Part shown: positions 36,294 through 46,641 of the stretch, piece by piece
Layout of the letters: every line of letters starts with the position of its first letter
How positions within the stretch are numbered: the stretch's first letter is position 1
Assembly (NCBI RefSeq): GCF_900291985.1
Contig: NZ_LT985980.1
Span: forward strand, 3,556,001 to 3,620,000
Length of the DNA stretch: 64,000 bases
Direction: 5' to 3'
Source: Lysinibacillus timonensis
Lineage (GTDB): Bacteria > Bacillota > Bacilli > Bacillales_A > Planococcaceae
Notes under the pieces: generated by a model
Database searches by the model: none
What the model was told of the DNA's origin: nothing
The model's input: only the letters and a program-made list of their open reading frames with translations
Position numbers and translations under genes: made by a program

Positions 36294-36752
36294 CTGGACA
36301 AAAGCTAAGTGCGAGGGATAAAACCTTCATGCAAACGGACAAACCTTCGCTCTAACGGATAAAGCTCGGCGGCGAATGCTTGGACAAAACCTTCGTGCGA
36401 TTGGACAAAACCAGGCCATAAATGGACAAAAGCCAAGTCGACTGGACAAAACCGGGCGACAAGGACAAGTGGACAAAACCGCTATGTCTAGACAAAACCA
36501 CACCACGAACGGACAAAAGCCCAGTGCGAATGGACAAAACCGCTATGCTTGGACAAAACCTTCGTGCGAGTGGACTAAATCAGTCCACGAATGGACAAAA
36601 GCCCAGTGCGATTGGACAAAACTAGGCGACAAGTGGACAAAACCGGGCGACAAGGACAAGTGGACAAAACCGCTATGTCTGGAAAAAACCAGTGTTTGAA
36701 TGGACAAAACCACACCACGAACGGACAAAAGCCCAGTGCGAATGGACAAATT
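36294..36752. repeat. 21-bp periodic GGACAAAA array
   Basis: About 23 copies of TGGACAAAACC or variants (GGATAAAG, GGACTAAA, GACAAAACC). GGAC starts include 36382, 36403, 36424, 36444, 36511, 36532, 36551, 36593, 36614, 36635, 36702, 36723 and 36743, mostly 20-21 nt apart, with an occasional half step (GGCGACAAGGACAAG). Some spacers recur (GCCCAGTGCGAA, GCTATG). It fills the convergent gap between csbA and azlD. ORFs across it are array translations. Confidence 0.95.
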
Positions 36753-36806
36753 CAGGCTACGACAAGACTAAACTTTATGACGAAAGCCCATCACAATCGA
36801 AAACCT

Positions 36807-37133
36807 CTATGAAATAAAATTTCTTACTATCGCCATTGTGACAACTCCAACAACGACTGTTTTTGATAAGCTTTTTGTTAGAATAGCCACGATTAAAGTT
36901 GGAATAAATGCAATGACATTAAACCAATCCAATGTAACCCATTGGCCTTCCGCAACATATAGTGATTCAATAACGAGTGCACTTAAAATACATACGGGTA
37001 TATAAGCTAACCAGCGTAAAACAACACTCGGTAATTCTATACTACGTACTAACATGAATGGGACCACTCTTGGTATCCAAGTAACAATTGCACAACCTAA
37101 TATAATTAAAACCATTGTTAACGTTGTTGTCAT
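36807..37133 (-). CDS. azlD: AzlD family branched-chain amino acid export subunit
   Basis: 108 residues, four hydrophobic helices (TLTMVLIILGCAIVTWIPRVVPFMLV at the start, with the family IPR motif). AzlD pairs with AzlC to export branched-chain amino acids (LIV-E family). ATG overlaps the azlC stop as ATGA. Its 3' end lies ~55 nt from the GGACAAAA array. Regulation not visible; no azlB regulator lies nearby. Confidence 0.88.
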   Translation of the reverse strand: MTTTLTMVLIILGCAIVTWIPRVVPFMLVRSIELPSVVLRWLAYIPVCILSALVIESLYVAEGQWVTLDWFNVIAFIPTLIVAILTKSLSKTVVVGVVTMAIVRNFIS

Positions 37134-37852
37134 TTTTCTGTTGCCACTCCAATCGTTGCTACAATAAATGTCGCAATTAAAACTGCTAAATGACCAGGGA
37201 CAAAATATGTAAGAATATATAAAATTCCTGCCATCCAGCCAATGAGTTTTAAATAATGCATTAACTTACTCTTGGCAAGGTCAACGAGATTTAATACAAC
37301 TAGAGCAATAAACATCGCGATTAATGCAAAATCTAGCCCCCAGCTTTCAGCATTCGGAATCCATTTTCCTACTAATCCTCCAATAGTACATGAGGCAATC
37401 CAAGTTAAATATGCAGTGAGGTTTAACCCGTCCATCCAATTGCCACCGAGTTGTTTTTCTTTTCCTAGCTTTGTTACTGCCACTCCAAATGTTTCATCGG
37501 TTAATAATGTACCAAAACCGATATTTCGAAGGGATGAGTATCGTGTTAAATGTGGTGCAATCGTAAGTGACATAAGGAAGTGTCTTAAATTCACAATGAA
37601 AGTAGTGATAATAATAACGGATATAGGTGCACCAGCAACATATAATCCACAGAATATAAACTGGGCAGATCCTGCATAAACAAGAACTGATAATAGAAAG
37701 ATTTCTAACACAGATAATTGGGACGCAATACCGATTACCCCAAATGCTAATCCGATACTAATGTAGCCAAGTAACGTTGGCAGACAGTCTTTAATTCCTT
37801 GTGAGAACGTATTAACTGTAAATGATTGATTAAGTTCTGTTTGAGTATTCAA
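37130..37852 (-). CDS. azlC: AzlC family branched-chain amino acid exporter
   Basis: 240 residues, about seven transmembrane segments. The family pattern is clear: GIKDCLPTLLGYISIGLAFGVIGIASQLSVLEIFLLSVLVYAGSAQF, then NLRHFLMSLTIAPHL and FGTLLTDETFGVAV. The large subunit of the AzlCD exporter. The only fitting start is TTG 37852, with AAAGGA ~10 nt upstream on the minus strand. Coupled to azlD downstream. Substrate range is inferred from the family. Confidence 0.9.
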   Translation of the reverse strand: MNTQTELNQSFTVNTFSQGIKDCLPTLLGYISIGLAFGVIGIASQLSVLEIFLLSVLVYAGSAQFIFCGLYVAGAPISVIIITTFIVNLRHFLMSLTIAPHLTRYSSLRNIGFGTLLTDETFGVAVTKLGKEKQLGGNWMDGLNLTAYLTWIASCTIGGLVGKWIPNAESWGLDFALIAMFIALVVLNLVDLAKSKLMHYLKLIGWMAGILYILTYFVPGHLAVLIATFIVATIGVATEK

Positions 37853-38232
37853 CCGATTCGAATCCTTTCCAAAATTTCTTATTTAAATATAGTTTACATG
37901 AACTATGAAAATTACTTAACAAAAAAATTCAATAGTTTGAATAATTCATAGATGAATAACCTGGAAACTGATAGAAAATAATAATATGCAACTTTAAAAA
38001 ATGGATATCGTTTTAACTATGAAGATTACAAACGAAAGTGAAGACAATTAATTGAATGAATAAACGAACTATTATAAAATTAAGAAGTTAGTCAAATTTA
38101 TTTGAATTTTTAAACTAGCTATTTGTCGGTTACAATACATATATAACCAAAGATTAGGTACATAAGTTTAACTCGATTCAGTAAACAAAATTTGATATCA
38201 AATAGTATTCAATAGAAAAAGAGGTGGTACTT
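37853..38232. other. Divergent AT-rich gap between azlC and the TVP38 gene
   Basis: 380 bases that should hold both divergent promoters. Very AT-rich; no repeat of the families above, no convincing hairpin and no ORF. I could not single out promoter elements. Confidence 0.5.
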
Positions 38233-38856
38233 GTGAGCGAATGGTTTACAGTAGAAAATATCGAATCATTGGCTGCACATTATCGAACACTTGGACCGCT
38301 AATTGGAATTTTGCTTCCGTTTTTAGAAGCGTTGTTACCATTTTTGCCCCTAGTTGTCATTGTCGTAGCGAATGCAAGTTCATATGGATTATGGTTCGGT
38401 TTTTTATTGTCTTGGATTGGAACAGCATTAGGATCCTATGTTGTATTTTTAATCGTCCGAAAGTTTGGAAGACATCCGAGGTTTAAACGTTTTATTGAAA
38501 AAGAAAATGTTCAAAAATTAATTAAATGGGTAGATGTCAGAGGTTTAAGTCCGTTATTCATTTTACTTTGTTTTCCCTTTACTCCATCTGTACTGGTAAA
38601 TATAGTTGCAGGGCTATCCCATATTAAGAAAAAATACTATTTCATCGTATTGTTAGCCGGGAAATTTGTAATGATATTATGTATTAGTTTACTTGGCTAT
38701 GATATTGCTTCCTTTTTCCATAATCCAATTAAGCTAATTATCGCTGTTGTTGCGATTGGTTTATTATGGGTGATTGGAAAAGTATTTGAAAAACGTTTTA
38801 ATAATCGGGTTGATGAGGATTTAGGCGAGGAATCTAACGATCAAAAAAATAGCTAA
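38233..38856 (+). CDS. TVP38/TMEM64 family membrane protein, YhjE-like
   Basis: 207 residues, the length of B. subtilis YhjE, whose gene is in the addBA region there and is SOS-linked with yhjD. It has about five to six hydrophobic segments and the SNARE-associated (VTT) core: FLEALLPFLPLVVIVVANASSYGLWFGFLLSWIGTALGSYVVFLIVRKFG, then SPLFILLCFPFTPSVLVNIVAGLSHI. The domain is related to DedA; proposed roles are in lipid scrambling or membrane homeostasis. Start at GTG 38233, 5 nt after GAGGTGG; a GTG at 38224 lies inside that site. No LexA box seen upstream. Terminator follows. Confidence 0.85.
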   Translation: MSEWFTVENIESLAAHYRTLGPLIGILLPFLEALLPFLPLVVIVVANASSYGLWFGFLLSWIGTALGSYVVFLIVRKFGRHPRFKRFIEKENVQKLIKWVDVRGLSPLFILLCFPFTPSVLVNIVAGLSHIKKKYYFIVLLAGKFVMILCISLLGYDIASFFHNPIKLIIAVVAIGLLWVIGKVFEKRFNNRVDEDLGEESNDQKNS

Positions 38857-38929
38857 CCATTCCTTTTTAGTCCAAACAGATATCTCTAACAATAAGTATG
38901 GATCTATTCTCGAAATAAGAAAAAGTCCC

Positions 38930-38958
38930 AACTCGACTGTTTTTTGGTCGAGTTTTTA
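38930..38958 (+). terminator. Terminator after the TVP38 gene
   Basis: AACTCGAC pairs perfectly with GTCGAGTT, followed by TTTATT. Confidence 0.85.
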
Positions 38959-39015
38959 TTATATCTCGTATGATAAAATAGAAAGGGAATGTAAAATCTA
39001 GTCCGAAAAATAGTA

Positions 39016-39046
39016 GCATGAAAATCAACCTTTTTCATGCTTTTTT
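39016..39046 (+). terminator. Second terminator before addB
   Basis: GCATGAAAA pairs with TTTTTCATGC, then TTTTTT. It lies 100 nt before addB and may shield the operon from read-through. Confidence 0.8.
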
Positions 39047-39146
39047 CAATTGAAGTAATTATGATGTAATATAGTTATAAAGCGATAATTGTAATGAATC
39101 AATATATATAATATAGAAATTTTCGTTGTAGAAGGGGGAATTGGAC

Positions 39147-42100
39147 ATGTCGTTAAGAGTAATAAGTGGAAGAGCTGGTTCTGGAAAATCTACTTTCATA
39201 CAGAAAGAGATTGTTGAAGAACTAAGGAGATCTCCTTTAGGTGCACCAATCTATGTTATTGTACCTGACCAAATGTCTTTCTCCACAGAGTACGAGTTAA
39301 CTAACTTATATGATATTCGTGGCATTATGCGTGCCCAAGTCATGACATTTAAACGACTTGCATGGTATATCCTCCAAGAAACAGGTGGTATAGCAAAAGA
39401 TAAAATTGATAAGATCGGTTATCGTATGTTAATTCGCCGTTTATTAATGGACAATAAAGAACAGTTTTCGCTTTTTAGACAAGCTGCAGATAAAAGAGGA
39501 TTTACTGAAGAAGTTGAGCAAATCATTAAAGAATTCAATCAATATAACATTCATAGTGAAGCCTTACAAGAAGTGATTGATCGATTAGAAGGGAATCATG
39601 CTCCAAATACGTTAATCTCTAAAACAAAAGATCTTCATTTAGTACTTCAACAATTAGAAACTCAATTAGGCGATACCTATGTTGACGGAGACGGATTATA
39701 TCCTGTTTTAATAGAGCAACTTCAAAACTCCGAAAAAATAAAGCAAGCACATATTTATATAGATGGCTTTACAGCATTTACCGTTCGAGAATTTGAGATT
39801 GTAAAGCAATTACTAGAATTAGCAGAACGAGTTACAATTGTTCTTCCATTCGAAGATGAGCATGATAAAGATAACGAGCAAGCGTTATTTTATCGTCCAG
39901 CACTCATGTACGATAAATTGATTGACACAGCAAGAGATTTAGCGGTTGAAATTGAACCAAGGGAACATTTAACGGGTGACTACCGTTTCAACAATAAAGA
40001 TTTAAGCCATATTGAATCGATGTTTCATGAACCGATTACTGAAACAAAAAAGGCGGAAGGTTTTGTTCAAATATTCGAAGGTGCAAACCGTCGGGCAGAA
40101 ATTCATGCGATTGCCCGGGAAATATGTCGATTAGTGAAAGAAGAGAACATTCGCTACCAGGATATAGGGATTATGTACCGGCAAGCCGATATTTATGATC
40201 CACTTATTCTAACGACCTTTTCACAATATGACATACCTGTCTTTACAAATGAGAAAAAGCCAATGTTACACCATCCTTTAATTGAATTTAGTCGTTCCAT
40301 ATTAGAAGTGGTGACATCAAAATGGCAATACGAACCTGTATTCCGAAGTGTTAAAACGGACTTATTTTTCCCATTGAATAGTAGTCTGAATGAAATGCGA
40401 GAAAAAGCAGATCGCTTTGAAAACTTCGTTATAGCACAAGGGATTTACGGCTATAGATGGTTTGAAGAATCACGATGGGTATATAAAAAATATCGTGGTT
40501 TGGAATTTTTTACAAAAAACCAAACAGATGAAGAACTTGCAATTCAAAGTATCATTGATGAAATGAAGTCAATGGTTCGTGAACCGTTAAACCAATTACA
40601 AAAGGAACTAAAAGAAGCAAAAACGGGCCGGGAAATAGCGATGGCCCTTTACCAATGTATCGAGGATTTACAAGTGTATGAAAAATTACAAGCATTAAAA
40701 GACGCAGAATTAGAAAAAGACGATTTAGTTGGTGCCAGTGAACATGACCAAGCGTGGAATCGTTGGATTAACGTATTAGATCAGTTCGTCATTATGTTCG
40801 GTGATCAACAGATGTCGGTTGAAGAAGCAGCGAAAATATTAGATGAAGGTTATGACACACTTCAATTTTCAGGTATTCCTCCTGCAGTTGATGAAGTGAC
40901 AGTTGCAACAGTGGAATATTCACGCTTTGGTAATATGAAGGTGGTATTCGTTATTGGTGTCAATGATGGCGTGTACCCGACAAGAATGGATTATGAAGGG
41001 TTAATAACGGATGCAGAGCGCGGATGGTTTGCTTCAGTCGATACTGAACTTTCACCAACATCCACGTTTCGTTTATTGCAAGAAGCATTCTTGATTTACC
41101 GTGCTTTTTCATCGCCAACAGATCGACTATATATTACTTATGCTAGCTCTGATGAGGAAAGTAAATCATTGCTACCATCTCTTTATATAAACCGATTGCA
41201 TAAACTGTTTGAAGTTGATGGTCATAAAACGTTACCTCATAAGAGAATACTTGTGGATCCAATCGAGGAACTAGATCAAAGTAATGTACTTTCGTATATA
41301 CAACACCCACGTACATCAGTTGCATACCTAATGATGCAATTAAGACAAGCACAATATTCAAATGTATTGGCACCAGAATGGGTTGCCTTAAAATCATATT
41401 ATGAAGATAGTTACTATTGGAATGCTATTCTACAAACAGTGATGAAACCGTTAGAGAAGAGTAATCAAGCTGAGAAATTAACACAAGAAATAACAGATGA
41501 ACTATATGGAACTGAATTAGTCTCAAGTGTTTCGCGTATTGAGAAGTTTTACAGTTGTCCGTTTTCACACTTTACTACTTACGGTTTAGGGTTAGAAGAA
41601 CGTGTAGAGTATAAATTAGAGAACTTTGCAATGGGAGACTTATTCCATGAAGCTTTAAAGTGGATTTCTAATGAAACAACTAAGCAAAATATTTTATGGA
41701 ATAAACTATCAAGGCAACAATGTGCTCAATTGGCAAGACAAGCTGTAGAACATATTGTGCCAGTATTCTCACATCAAATTCTGTTAAGTAGCGCTCGTTA
41801 TCGTTATATCCAACATAAATTAATACGTATTGTTGAAAGAACGATGATCGCGTTATCACAGCAGGCAAAATCATCGCACTTTAAACCAATTGCAATAGAG
41901 GCGTCATTTGGTCCTGGTAAAGAAATACTTCCACCATTAGAAGTCGACCTAAAAGGTGGGCGCAAGATGCGTTTGCGTGGTCGTATTGACCGAATCGATA
42001 GCGCTCTAGTAGACGACAAAGCATATATGCGTGTTGTAGATTATAAATCATCAAGCCGTGATCTAGATTTAAATGAAGTCTATCATGGACTATCGTTACA

Positions 42101-42671
42101 GTTGTTAACCTATTTAAATGTCGCTGTTGAAAATGCAAGCCATTGGATTCAGGGCGGTGCCGAACCAGCAGGTGTATTGTATGTGCATGTGCATAATCCA
42201 GTTTTAAAAATTGAACAAGAACTAGATGAGGCAACCCTTGAATTAGAACGTTTGAAAAGCTTCCGTATGAAAGGACTACTGTCCGAGGAGCTAGATGCTT
42301 TATTATTAATGGATGAAGAGCTCGAGGAAAGTGGAAAGTCGAAAATTATCCCTGTTCAGCTGAAAAAAGATGGCTCAGTATATCAACGGAATTCACGCGT
42401 CGTCTTACCATTAGAAATAGACAATTTACAACATTATGTACGAAGTAAACATAAAGAAGCGGGAGACGGCATCTTAAGTGGAGAAATATCGATCCATCCA
42501 TATAAATTAAAAAATAAAACAGCTTGTGATTATTGCTCTTTTAAATCTGTTTGTCAATTTGACCCAACAGACAACATACAAAAATATCATCAACTAAAAT
42601 CAGAACAAACGGAAGACATTGTCGCAAAGATAAAAGAGGAGTTGAATAGCGATGCAAGCGATACCATCTAA
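39147..42671 (+). CDS. addB: Helicase-exonuclease AddAB, AddB subunit
   Basis: Double-strand break end-processing subunit with an inactive-helicase fold and an active nuclease domain; it is also thought to read Chi. 1174 residues. Walker A GRAGSGKST (8-16). RecB-like nuclease motif RVVDYKSSSRD near the C-terminus. Four cysteines for a 4Fe-4S cluster at 804, 1127, 1130 and 1136 (CPFSH; CDYCSFKSVC), the same spacing as in B. subtilis AddB. Start at ATG 39147 with AAGGGGG 8 nt upstream; a TTG at 39141 adds two residues. It overlaps addA by 20 nt. Confidence 0.97.
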   Translation: MSLRVISGRAGSGKSTFIQKEIVEELRRSPLGAPIYVIVPDQMSFSTEYELTNLYDIRGIMRAQVMTFKRLAWYILQETGGIAKDKIDKIGYRMLIRRLLMDNKEQFSLFRQAADKRGFTEEVEQIIKEFNQYNIHSEALQEVIDRLEGNHAPNTLISKTKDLHLVLQQLETQLGDTYVDGDGLYPVLIEQLQNSEKIKQAHIYIDGFTAFTVREFEIVKQLLELAERVTIVLPFEDEHDKDNEQALFYRPALMYDKLIDTARDLAVEIEPREHLTGDYRFNNKDLSHIESMFHEPITETKKAEGFVQIFEGANRRAEIHAIAREICRLVKEENIRYQDIGIMYRQADIYDPLILTTFSQYDIPVFTNEKKPMLHHPLIEFSRSILEVVTSKWQYEPVFRSVKTDLFFPLNSSLNEMREKADRFENFVIAQGIYGYRWFEESRWVYKKYRGLEFFTKNQTDEELAIQSIIDEMKSMVREPLNQLQKELKEAKTGREIAMALYQCIEDLQVYEKLQALKDAELEKDDLVGASEHDQAWNRWINVLDQFVIMFGDQQMSVEEAAKILDEGYDTLQFSGIPPAVDEVTVATVEYSRFGNMKVVFVIGVNDGVYPTRMDYEGLITDAERGWFASVDTELSPTSTFRLLQEAFLIYRAFSSPTDRLYITYASSDEESKSLLPSLYINRLHKLFEVDGHKTLPHKRILVDPIEELDQSNVLSYIQHPRTSVAYLMMQLRQAQYSNVLAPEWVALKSYYEDSYYWNAILQTVMKPLEKSNQAEKLTQEITDELYGTELVSSVSRIEKFYSCPFSHFTTYGLGLEERVEYKLENFAMGDLFHEALKWISNETTKQNILWNKLSRQQCAQLARQAVEHIVPVFSHQILLSSARYRYIQHKLIRIVERTMIALSQQAKSSHFKPIAIEASFGPGKEILPPLEVDLKGGRKMRLRGRIDRIDSALVDDKAYMRVVDYKSSSRDLDLNEVYHGLSLQLLTYLNVAVENASHWIQGGAEPAGVLYVHVHNPVLKIEQELDEATLELERLKSFRMKGLLSEELDALLLMDEELEESGKSKIIPVQLKKDGSVYQRNSRVVLPLEIDNLQHYVRSKHKEAGDGILSGEISIHPYKLKNKTACDYCSFKSVCQFDPTDNIQKYHQLKSEQTEDIVAKIKEELNSDASDTI

Positions 42672-45600
42672 AGGGCCAGATGTCACTTGGACGGACGAGC
42701 AGTGGAAAGCGATTTGGGCTACAGGGCAGGACACGCTTGTATCTGCTGCGGCAGGCTCAGGAAAAACAGCTGTCCTGATTAACCGAATGATTGAAAAAGT
42801 AATAGCGAAAGACAATCCCATTGATGTAGATGAACTGTTAGTGGTTACATTTACAAATGCTTCGGCAGCTGAAATGCGCCATCGTTTAAGTGAGGCATTA
42901 GAAAAGGAAATTGCTAAAGACCCAAGAAATCAACATTTACGCCGTCAATTAAGTTTAGTAAATAAAGCCCAAATTTCTACTTTGCATTCTTTTTGTCTAT
43001 CAATTGTTCGTCAATATGCGTATTTGCTTGAAATCGACCCAGGTTTCCGAATTGCAAACGAAGGAGAATCATCATTACTTCGAGATGATGTGTTAGCAGA
43101 AGTGTTAGAGGAAGCTTATGATCAACAAGATGATGCAAAAGTAAATGCAGTCTATCGTTTAGTTGATAGCTTTACTTCTGACCGTGATGATCAGGCGATT
43201 GAATTATTAATCGAAAAGCTATATGAAACATCGCGTGTACATCCTAAGCCAATTGAATGGTTACGTTCACTACCAGATCAGTACAACATACCTGAAGGAA
43301 TAACAATTGATGAATTGCCTTATATCGTTTATTTAAAACGGGCAATTCGATTTATCCTAGAAGAGGCATATGCATACATTCAAGCTGTAAGGGAACTTGC
43401 ATTAAAACCCGATGGCCCAGCTCCTTATGGGGAAACAGCCGAGCTAGATTTTGTGCTAATACAAGAAGCAATGCGACGTATTGAACATGGAACTTGGCAA
43501 GAGGTATACGAATACTTTTCTACTTTAAAATGGTCAACATTAGCACGAGTGAAAAAGGATAGCTGTGACCCAGAATTACAGGAATTGGCAAAGAAACAAC
43601 GCGACCAAGCAAAAAAAGTAATGGGCAAAATAAAAGATTCTTTTTTCACTAGAAGTCCATCTCGACTTTTAGAAGAAATTCGACTAATGGCTCCAATGAT
43701 TGAGACATTAGTTGAACTGACTGAAAGCTACGGGGTGAAATTTAAAGCAGCCAAACTAGAACGTGGACTCGTTGATTTTTCGGACCTTGAACATTATGCT
43801 CTTGAGATTTTATCCAATTTAGAAGAGGGTGAATTGAAACCTTCTGATATAGCAAAAGAGTTTAAACAAAAATTTAAAGAAGTACTAGTTGACGAATATC
43901 AGGACACAAATATGCTTCAAGAAACGATATTACAGTTAGTAAAGAGTGGGGACGAGGCAAGTGGGAATCTATTTATGGTTGGGGACGTTAAACAATCCAT
44001 TTACCGATTCCGATTAGCTGAACCAATGCTATTTTTAAATAAATATTTACATTTCGAGGAAGATCCAATTACTACTGGACTAAAAATTGATTTAAACGCA
44101 AACTTCCGAAGTCGTCAAGAAGTATTACATGGAACGAATTATATCTTCGAACAGATTATGGGCGAATCAGTTGGAGAGATTGATTATGATGAAAAGGCAG
44201 GTCTTAAGCCTGGAGCACCATATAATGAAGAGGAAACACCAGTAGAACTTGCGATTTTATATGAAAATAGCGATGAAGATGAAATAGATGAAAGTAATGA
44301 CGATATATTAGATCAAGATGTTGTGGTACAAGCAGAAATCGCCAAATCACAACAAGAGGCGAGATACATTATTCATCGAATTAAAGAATTAATGGCAAGT
44401 GGTGCAACGGTTTATAATGCGAAAGAAAAGGATCCGGCTAAACGGACTCGTCCATTACGATACAGCGATATTGTTATTTTAATGAGATCAATGACTTGGT
44501 CTGGTGATCTAGTCGAGGAGTTTAAAGCTGCAGGTATTCCGTTATATGCAGAGTCTTCGAAAGGTTATTTTGAAGCACTTGAAGTAATGGTCATGTTGAA
44601 CGTATTGAATGTAGTAGATAATCCTTACCAGGACATTCCGCTTGCTTCCGTGCTACGAGCCCCTTTTGTTGGACTAACAGAAAACGAATTAGCAGAGATT
44701 CGGCTAGCAAAAAGAAATGCCCCTTTTTATGAAGCAGTAAAGACCTTTGTTTTAGAAGAACGTTCAGGGGTAAGCGCAAATACAGCAGAAAGATTACATC
44801 AATTTTTATTGCAATTAGAAGAGTGGAGAAATATGGCTAGGAGAGGTTCACTCTCTGATTTGATTTGGAAAATATTCGTGGATACGAATTATTATGAAAT
44901 GGTCGGAGCGATGGCAAACGGGAAGCAACGGCAAGCCAATTTGCGTACTCTTCATGACCGCGCACTGATGTATGAAAAAACGTCCTTCCGCGGGCTATTC
45001 AGATTTTTACGCTTTATAGACCGTATGCGTTCAAGAGGCGATGATTTAGGTGTAGCAAAATCGATTGGCGAAAAAGATGATGTCGTGCGACTAGTGACGA
45101 TTCATTCATCTAAAGGATTAGAATATCCAGTTGTCTTTGTTGCTGGTTTAGGTCGTGCATTTAACAAAATGGATTTCTCCAACTCCTATTTGTTTGACCA
45201 ACAGTACGGTCTTGCAGTAAAAGCAATTGACCCTGACAACCGAATTATTTATACTTCACTTCCATTTTTAGCAATGAAAGAGAAGAAAATATTAGAAATG
45301 AAAGCGGAAGAAATGCGAATTTTGTATGTAGCAATGACCCGCGCAAAAGAACGTTTAATATTGGTTGGTTCGGTAAAAGATTGGGACAAGACCCGTACAA
45401 AATGGTGTGAAGCAAGTAATCAGCTACAAGATGATATGTTGAAAGATTATGTTAGAGCGAGTGCGAATCATTATTTAGATTGGATAGGTCCAGCAATAGC
45501 ACGGCATGAATGCTTTATGGAATTCCGAGAAGGCGATTATACAGTGAAAAATCATCCATCTAAATGGCGGGTGTCTGTAATTCCAAGTAATGCCTTTCTC

Positions 45601-46383
45601 ATTCCAAGTGACGAGATCCAACCTGAAGCTAACAAGGATATATTACACCAATCGGTAGATGAATCGTTATTACATGAAATAACAAAACGTTTTAACACAA
45701 GATATCCATATGAGCCGTCAACGAAGAAAAAATCCAAGACAAGTGTAACGGAGATAAAAAGAATCGAAAATCTTCAACGAGCAGAAGAAGAGGATACCGA
45801 TATTACCGTCTCTGAAAACAGTTCGAATAAAACAATAGTGAAACGGCCAATGTTTTTACAGCAAAAATCGTTGTCTAGCACTGAGATTGGTACGGCCGTT
45901 CACACTGTAATGCAACACGCTCCAAAAGAAGGCTTTCTATCAATCAGCGATATCGAACACTATTGTCTAAGATTGGTCGAGAAACAATTGTTAACGGAAG
46001 CTGAAATGAAAGTAATTGATTTTGAAAAAGTCATGAACTTTTTTGAGTCGGACATTGGGAAGCGATTCATCCGTTCTAAGCAGCTGTATAGAGAAATTCC
46101 ATTTACTTTAAGTAGGGAAGATGATGATGGAGATTCTCAAATCGTTCAAGGGATTATCGACTGTTTATTCCTAGATGAAGATGATCGATGGGTGCTCCTG
46201 GATTATAAAACAGATAAGATATTACCAAAGTTTAAAGAAGAACCTGAATTAACTAAGGAAATGACTGATCGATATGCAGTACAACTTCGAATTTATAGTG
46301 AAGCTATCGAAGCGGTGTTGAATGTCGAAGTAGATGAGAGAGTTATCTATTTATACAATGCACAAAAAGAAATCCGTCTTTAA
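42652..46383 (+). CDS. addA: Helicase-exonuclease AddAB, AddA subunit
   Basis: UvrD-type helicase and nuclease subunit, 1243 residues. Walker A SAAAGSGKTAVLINRM (~residues 32-47). The DEYQDTN box is motif II, LNANFRSRQEVL is motif IV-like, and VTIHSSKGLEYPVVFVAG plus ILYVAMTRAKERL are motifs V-VI. The C-terminal RecB nuclease site reads DDRWVLLDYKTDKI. ATG lies within the last codons of addB, with AAGAGGAG upstream, so the pair is coupled. No terminator with a T tract follows; the structured element at 46400-46473 lies 17 nt after the stop. Confidence 0.97.
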   Translation: MQAIPSKGPDVTWTDEQWKAIWATGQDTLVSAAAGSGKTAVLINRMIEKVIAKDNPIDVDELLVVTFTNASAAEMRHRLSEALEKEIAKDPRNQHLRRQLSLVNKAQISTLHSFCLSIVRQYAYLLEIDPGFRIANEGESSLLRDDVLAEVLEEAYDQQDDAKVNAVYRLVDSFTSDRDDQAIELLIEKLYETSRVHPKPIEWLRSLPDQYNIPEGITIDELPYIVYLKRAIRFILEEAYAYIQAVRELALKPDGPAPYGETAELDFVLIQEAMRRIEHGTWQEVYEYFSTLKWSTLARVKKDSCDPELQELAKKQRDQAKKVMGKIKDSFFTRSPSRLLEEIRLMAPMIETLVELTESYGVKFKAAKLERGLVDFSDLEHYALEILSNLEEGELKPSDIAKEFKQKFKEVLVDEYQDTNMLQETILQLVKSGDEASGNLFMVGDVKQSIYRFRLAEPMLFLNKYLHFEEDPITTGLKIDLNANFRSRQEVLHGTNYIFEQIMGESVGEIDYDEKAGLKPGAPYNEEETPVELAILYENSDEDEIDESNDDILDQDVVVQAEIAKSQQEARYIIHRIKELMASGATVYNAKEKDPAKRTRPLRYSDIVILMRSMTWSGDLVEEFKAAGIPLYAESSKGYFEALEVMVMLNVLNVVDNPYQDIPLASVLRAPFVGLTENELAEIRLAKRNAPFYEAVKTFVLEERSGVSANTAERLHQFLLQLEEWRNMARRGSLSDLIWKIFVDTNYYEMVGAMANGKQRQANLRTLHDRALMYEKTSFRGLFRFLRFIDRMRSRGDDLGVAKSIGEKDDVVRLVTIHSSKGLEYPVVFVAGLGRAFNKMDFSNSYLFDQQYGLAVKAIDPDNRIIYTSLPFLAMKEKKILEMKAEEMRILYVAMTRAKERLILVGSVKDWDKTRTKWCEASNQLQDDMLKDYVRASANHYLDWIGPAIARHECFMEFREGDYTVKNHPSKWRVSVIPSNAFLIPSDEIQPEANKDILHQSVDESLLHEITKRFNTRYPYEPSTKKKSKTSVTEIKRIENLQRAEEEDTDITVSENSSNKTIVKRPMFLQQKSLSSTEIGTAVHTVMQHAPKEGFLSISDIEHYCLRLVEKQLLTEAEMKVIDFEKVMNFFESDIGKRFIRSKQLYREIPFTLSREDDDGDSQIVQGIIDCLFLDEDDRWVLLDYKTDKILPKFKEEPELTKEMTDRYAVQLRIYSEAIEAVLNVEVDERVIYLYNAQKEIRL

Positions 46384-46399
46384 GCAAGATGAATAATAT

Positions 46400-46473
46400 A
46401 AGTGGAAGGGCAAGGAGCTGTCTGCAGGCTTGTGAAATGGTGAGAGCAGGCAGCGACTAATTGCCCTTCACTT
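46400..46473 (+). other. Two-level palindromic structure after addA
   Basis: AAGTGGAAGGGCAA (46400-46413) pairs with TTGCCCTTCACTT (46461-46473) with one bulge. Inside, GCTGTCTGC (46417-46425) pairs with GCAGGCAGC (46446-46454). There is no T tract. It could be an mRNA 3' structure, a small RNA or a repeat of its own. Confidence 0.6.
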
Positions 46474-46641
46474 GATTTATGAAGTATAAACTTGGGTGGA
46501 ACCAGATGTATAGGTTTTTATATTAGGCTTTTGAAAGGCAAAACAAAGAATCGAGCGGATAGTTTGTTTATTTGATCACTTATATTAATGAATTGGACAT
46601 ATGGAGAGGTTTCATACGAAGAAATGAGTGTGGAAACTTGA

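Noticed and set aside
36376-36812. Several ORFs rich in WTKP, DKT and NGQ on both strands
   Set aside because: All are translations of the GGACAAAA array in different frames, and they overlap one another.
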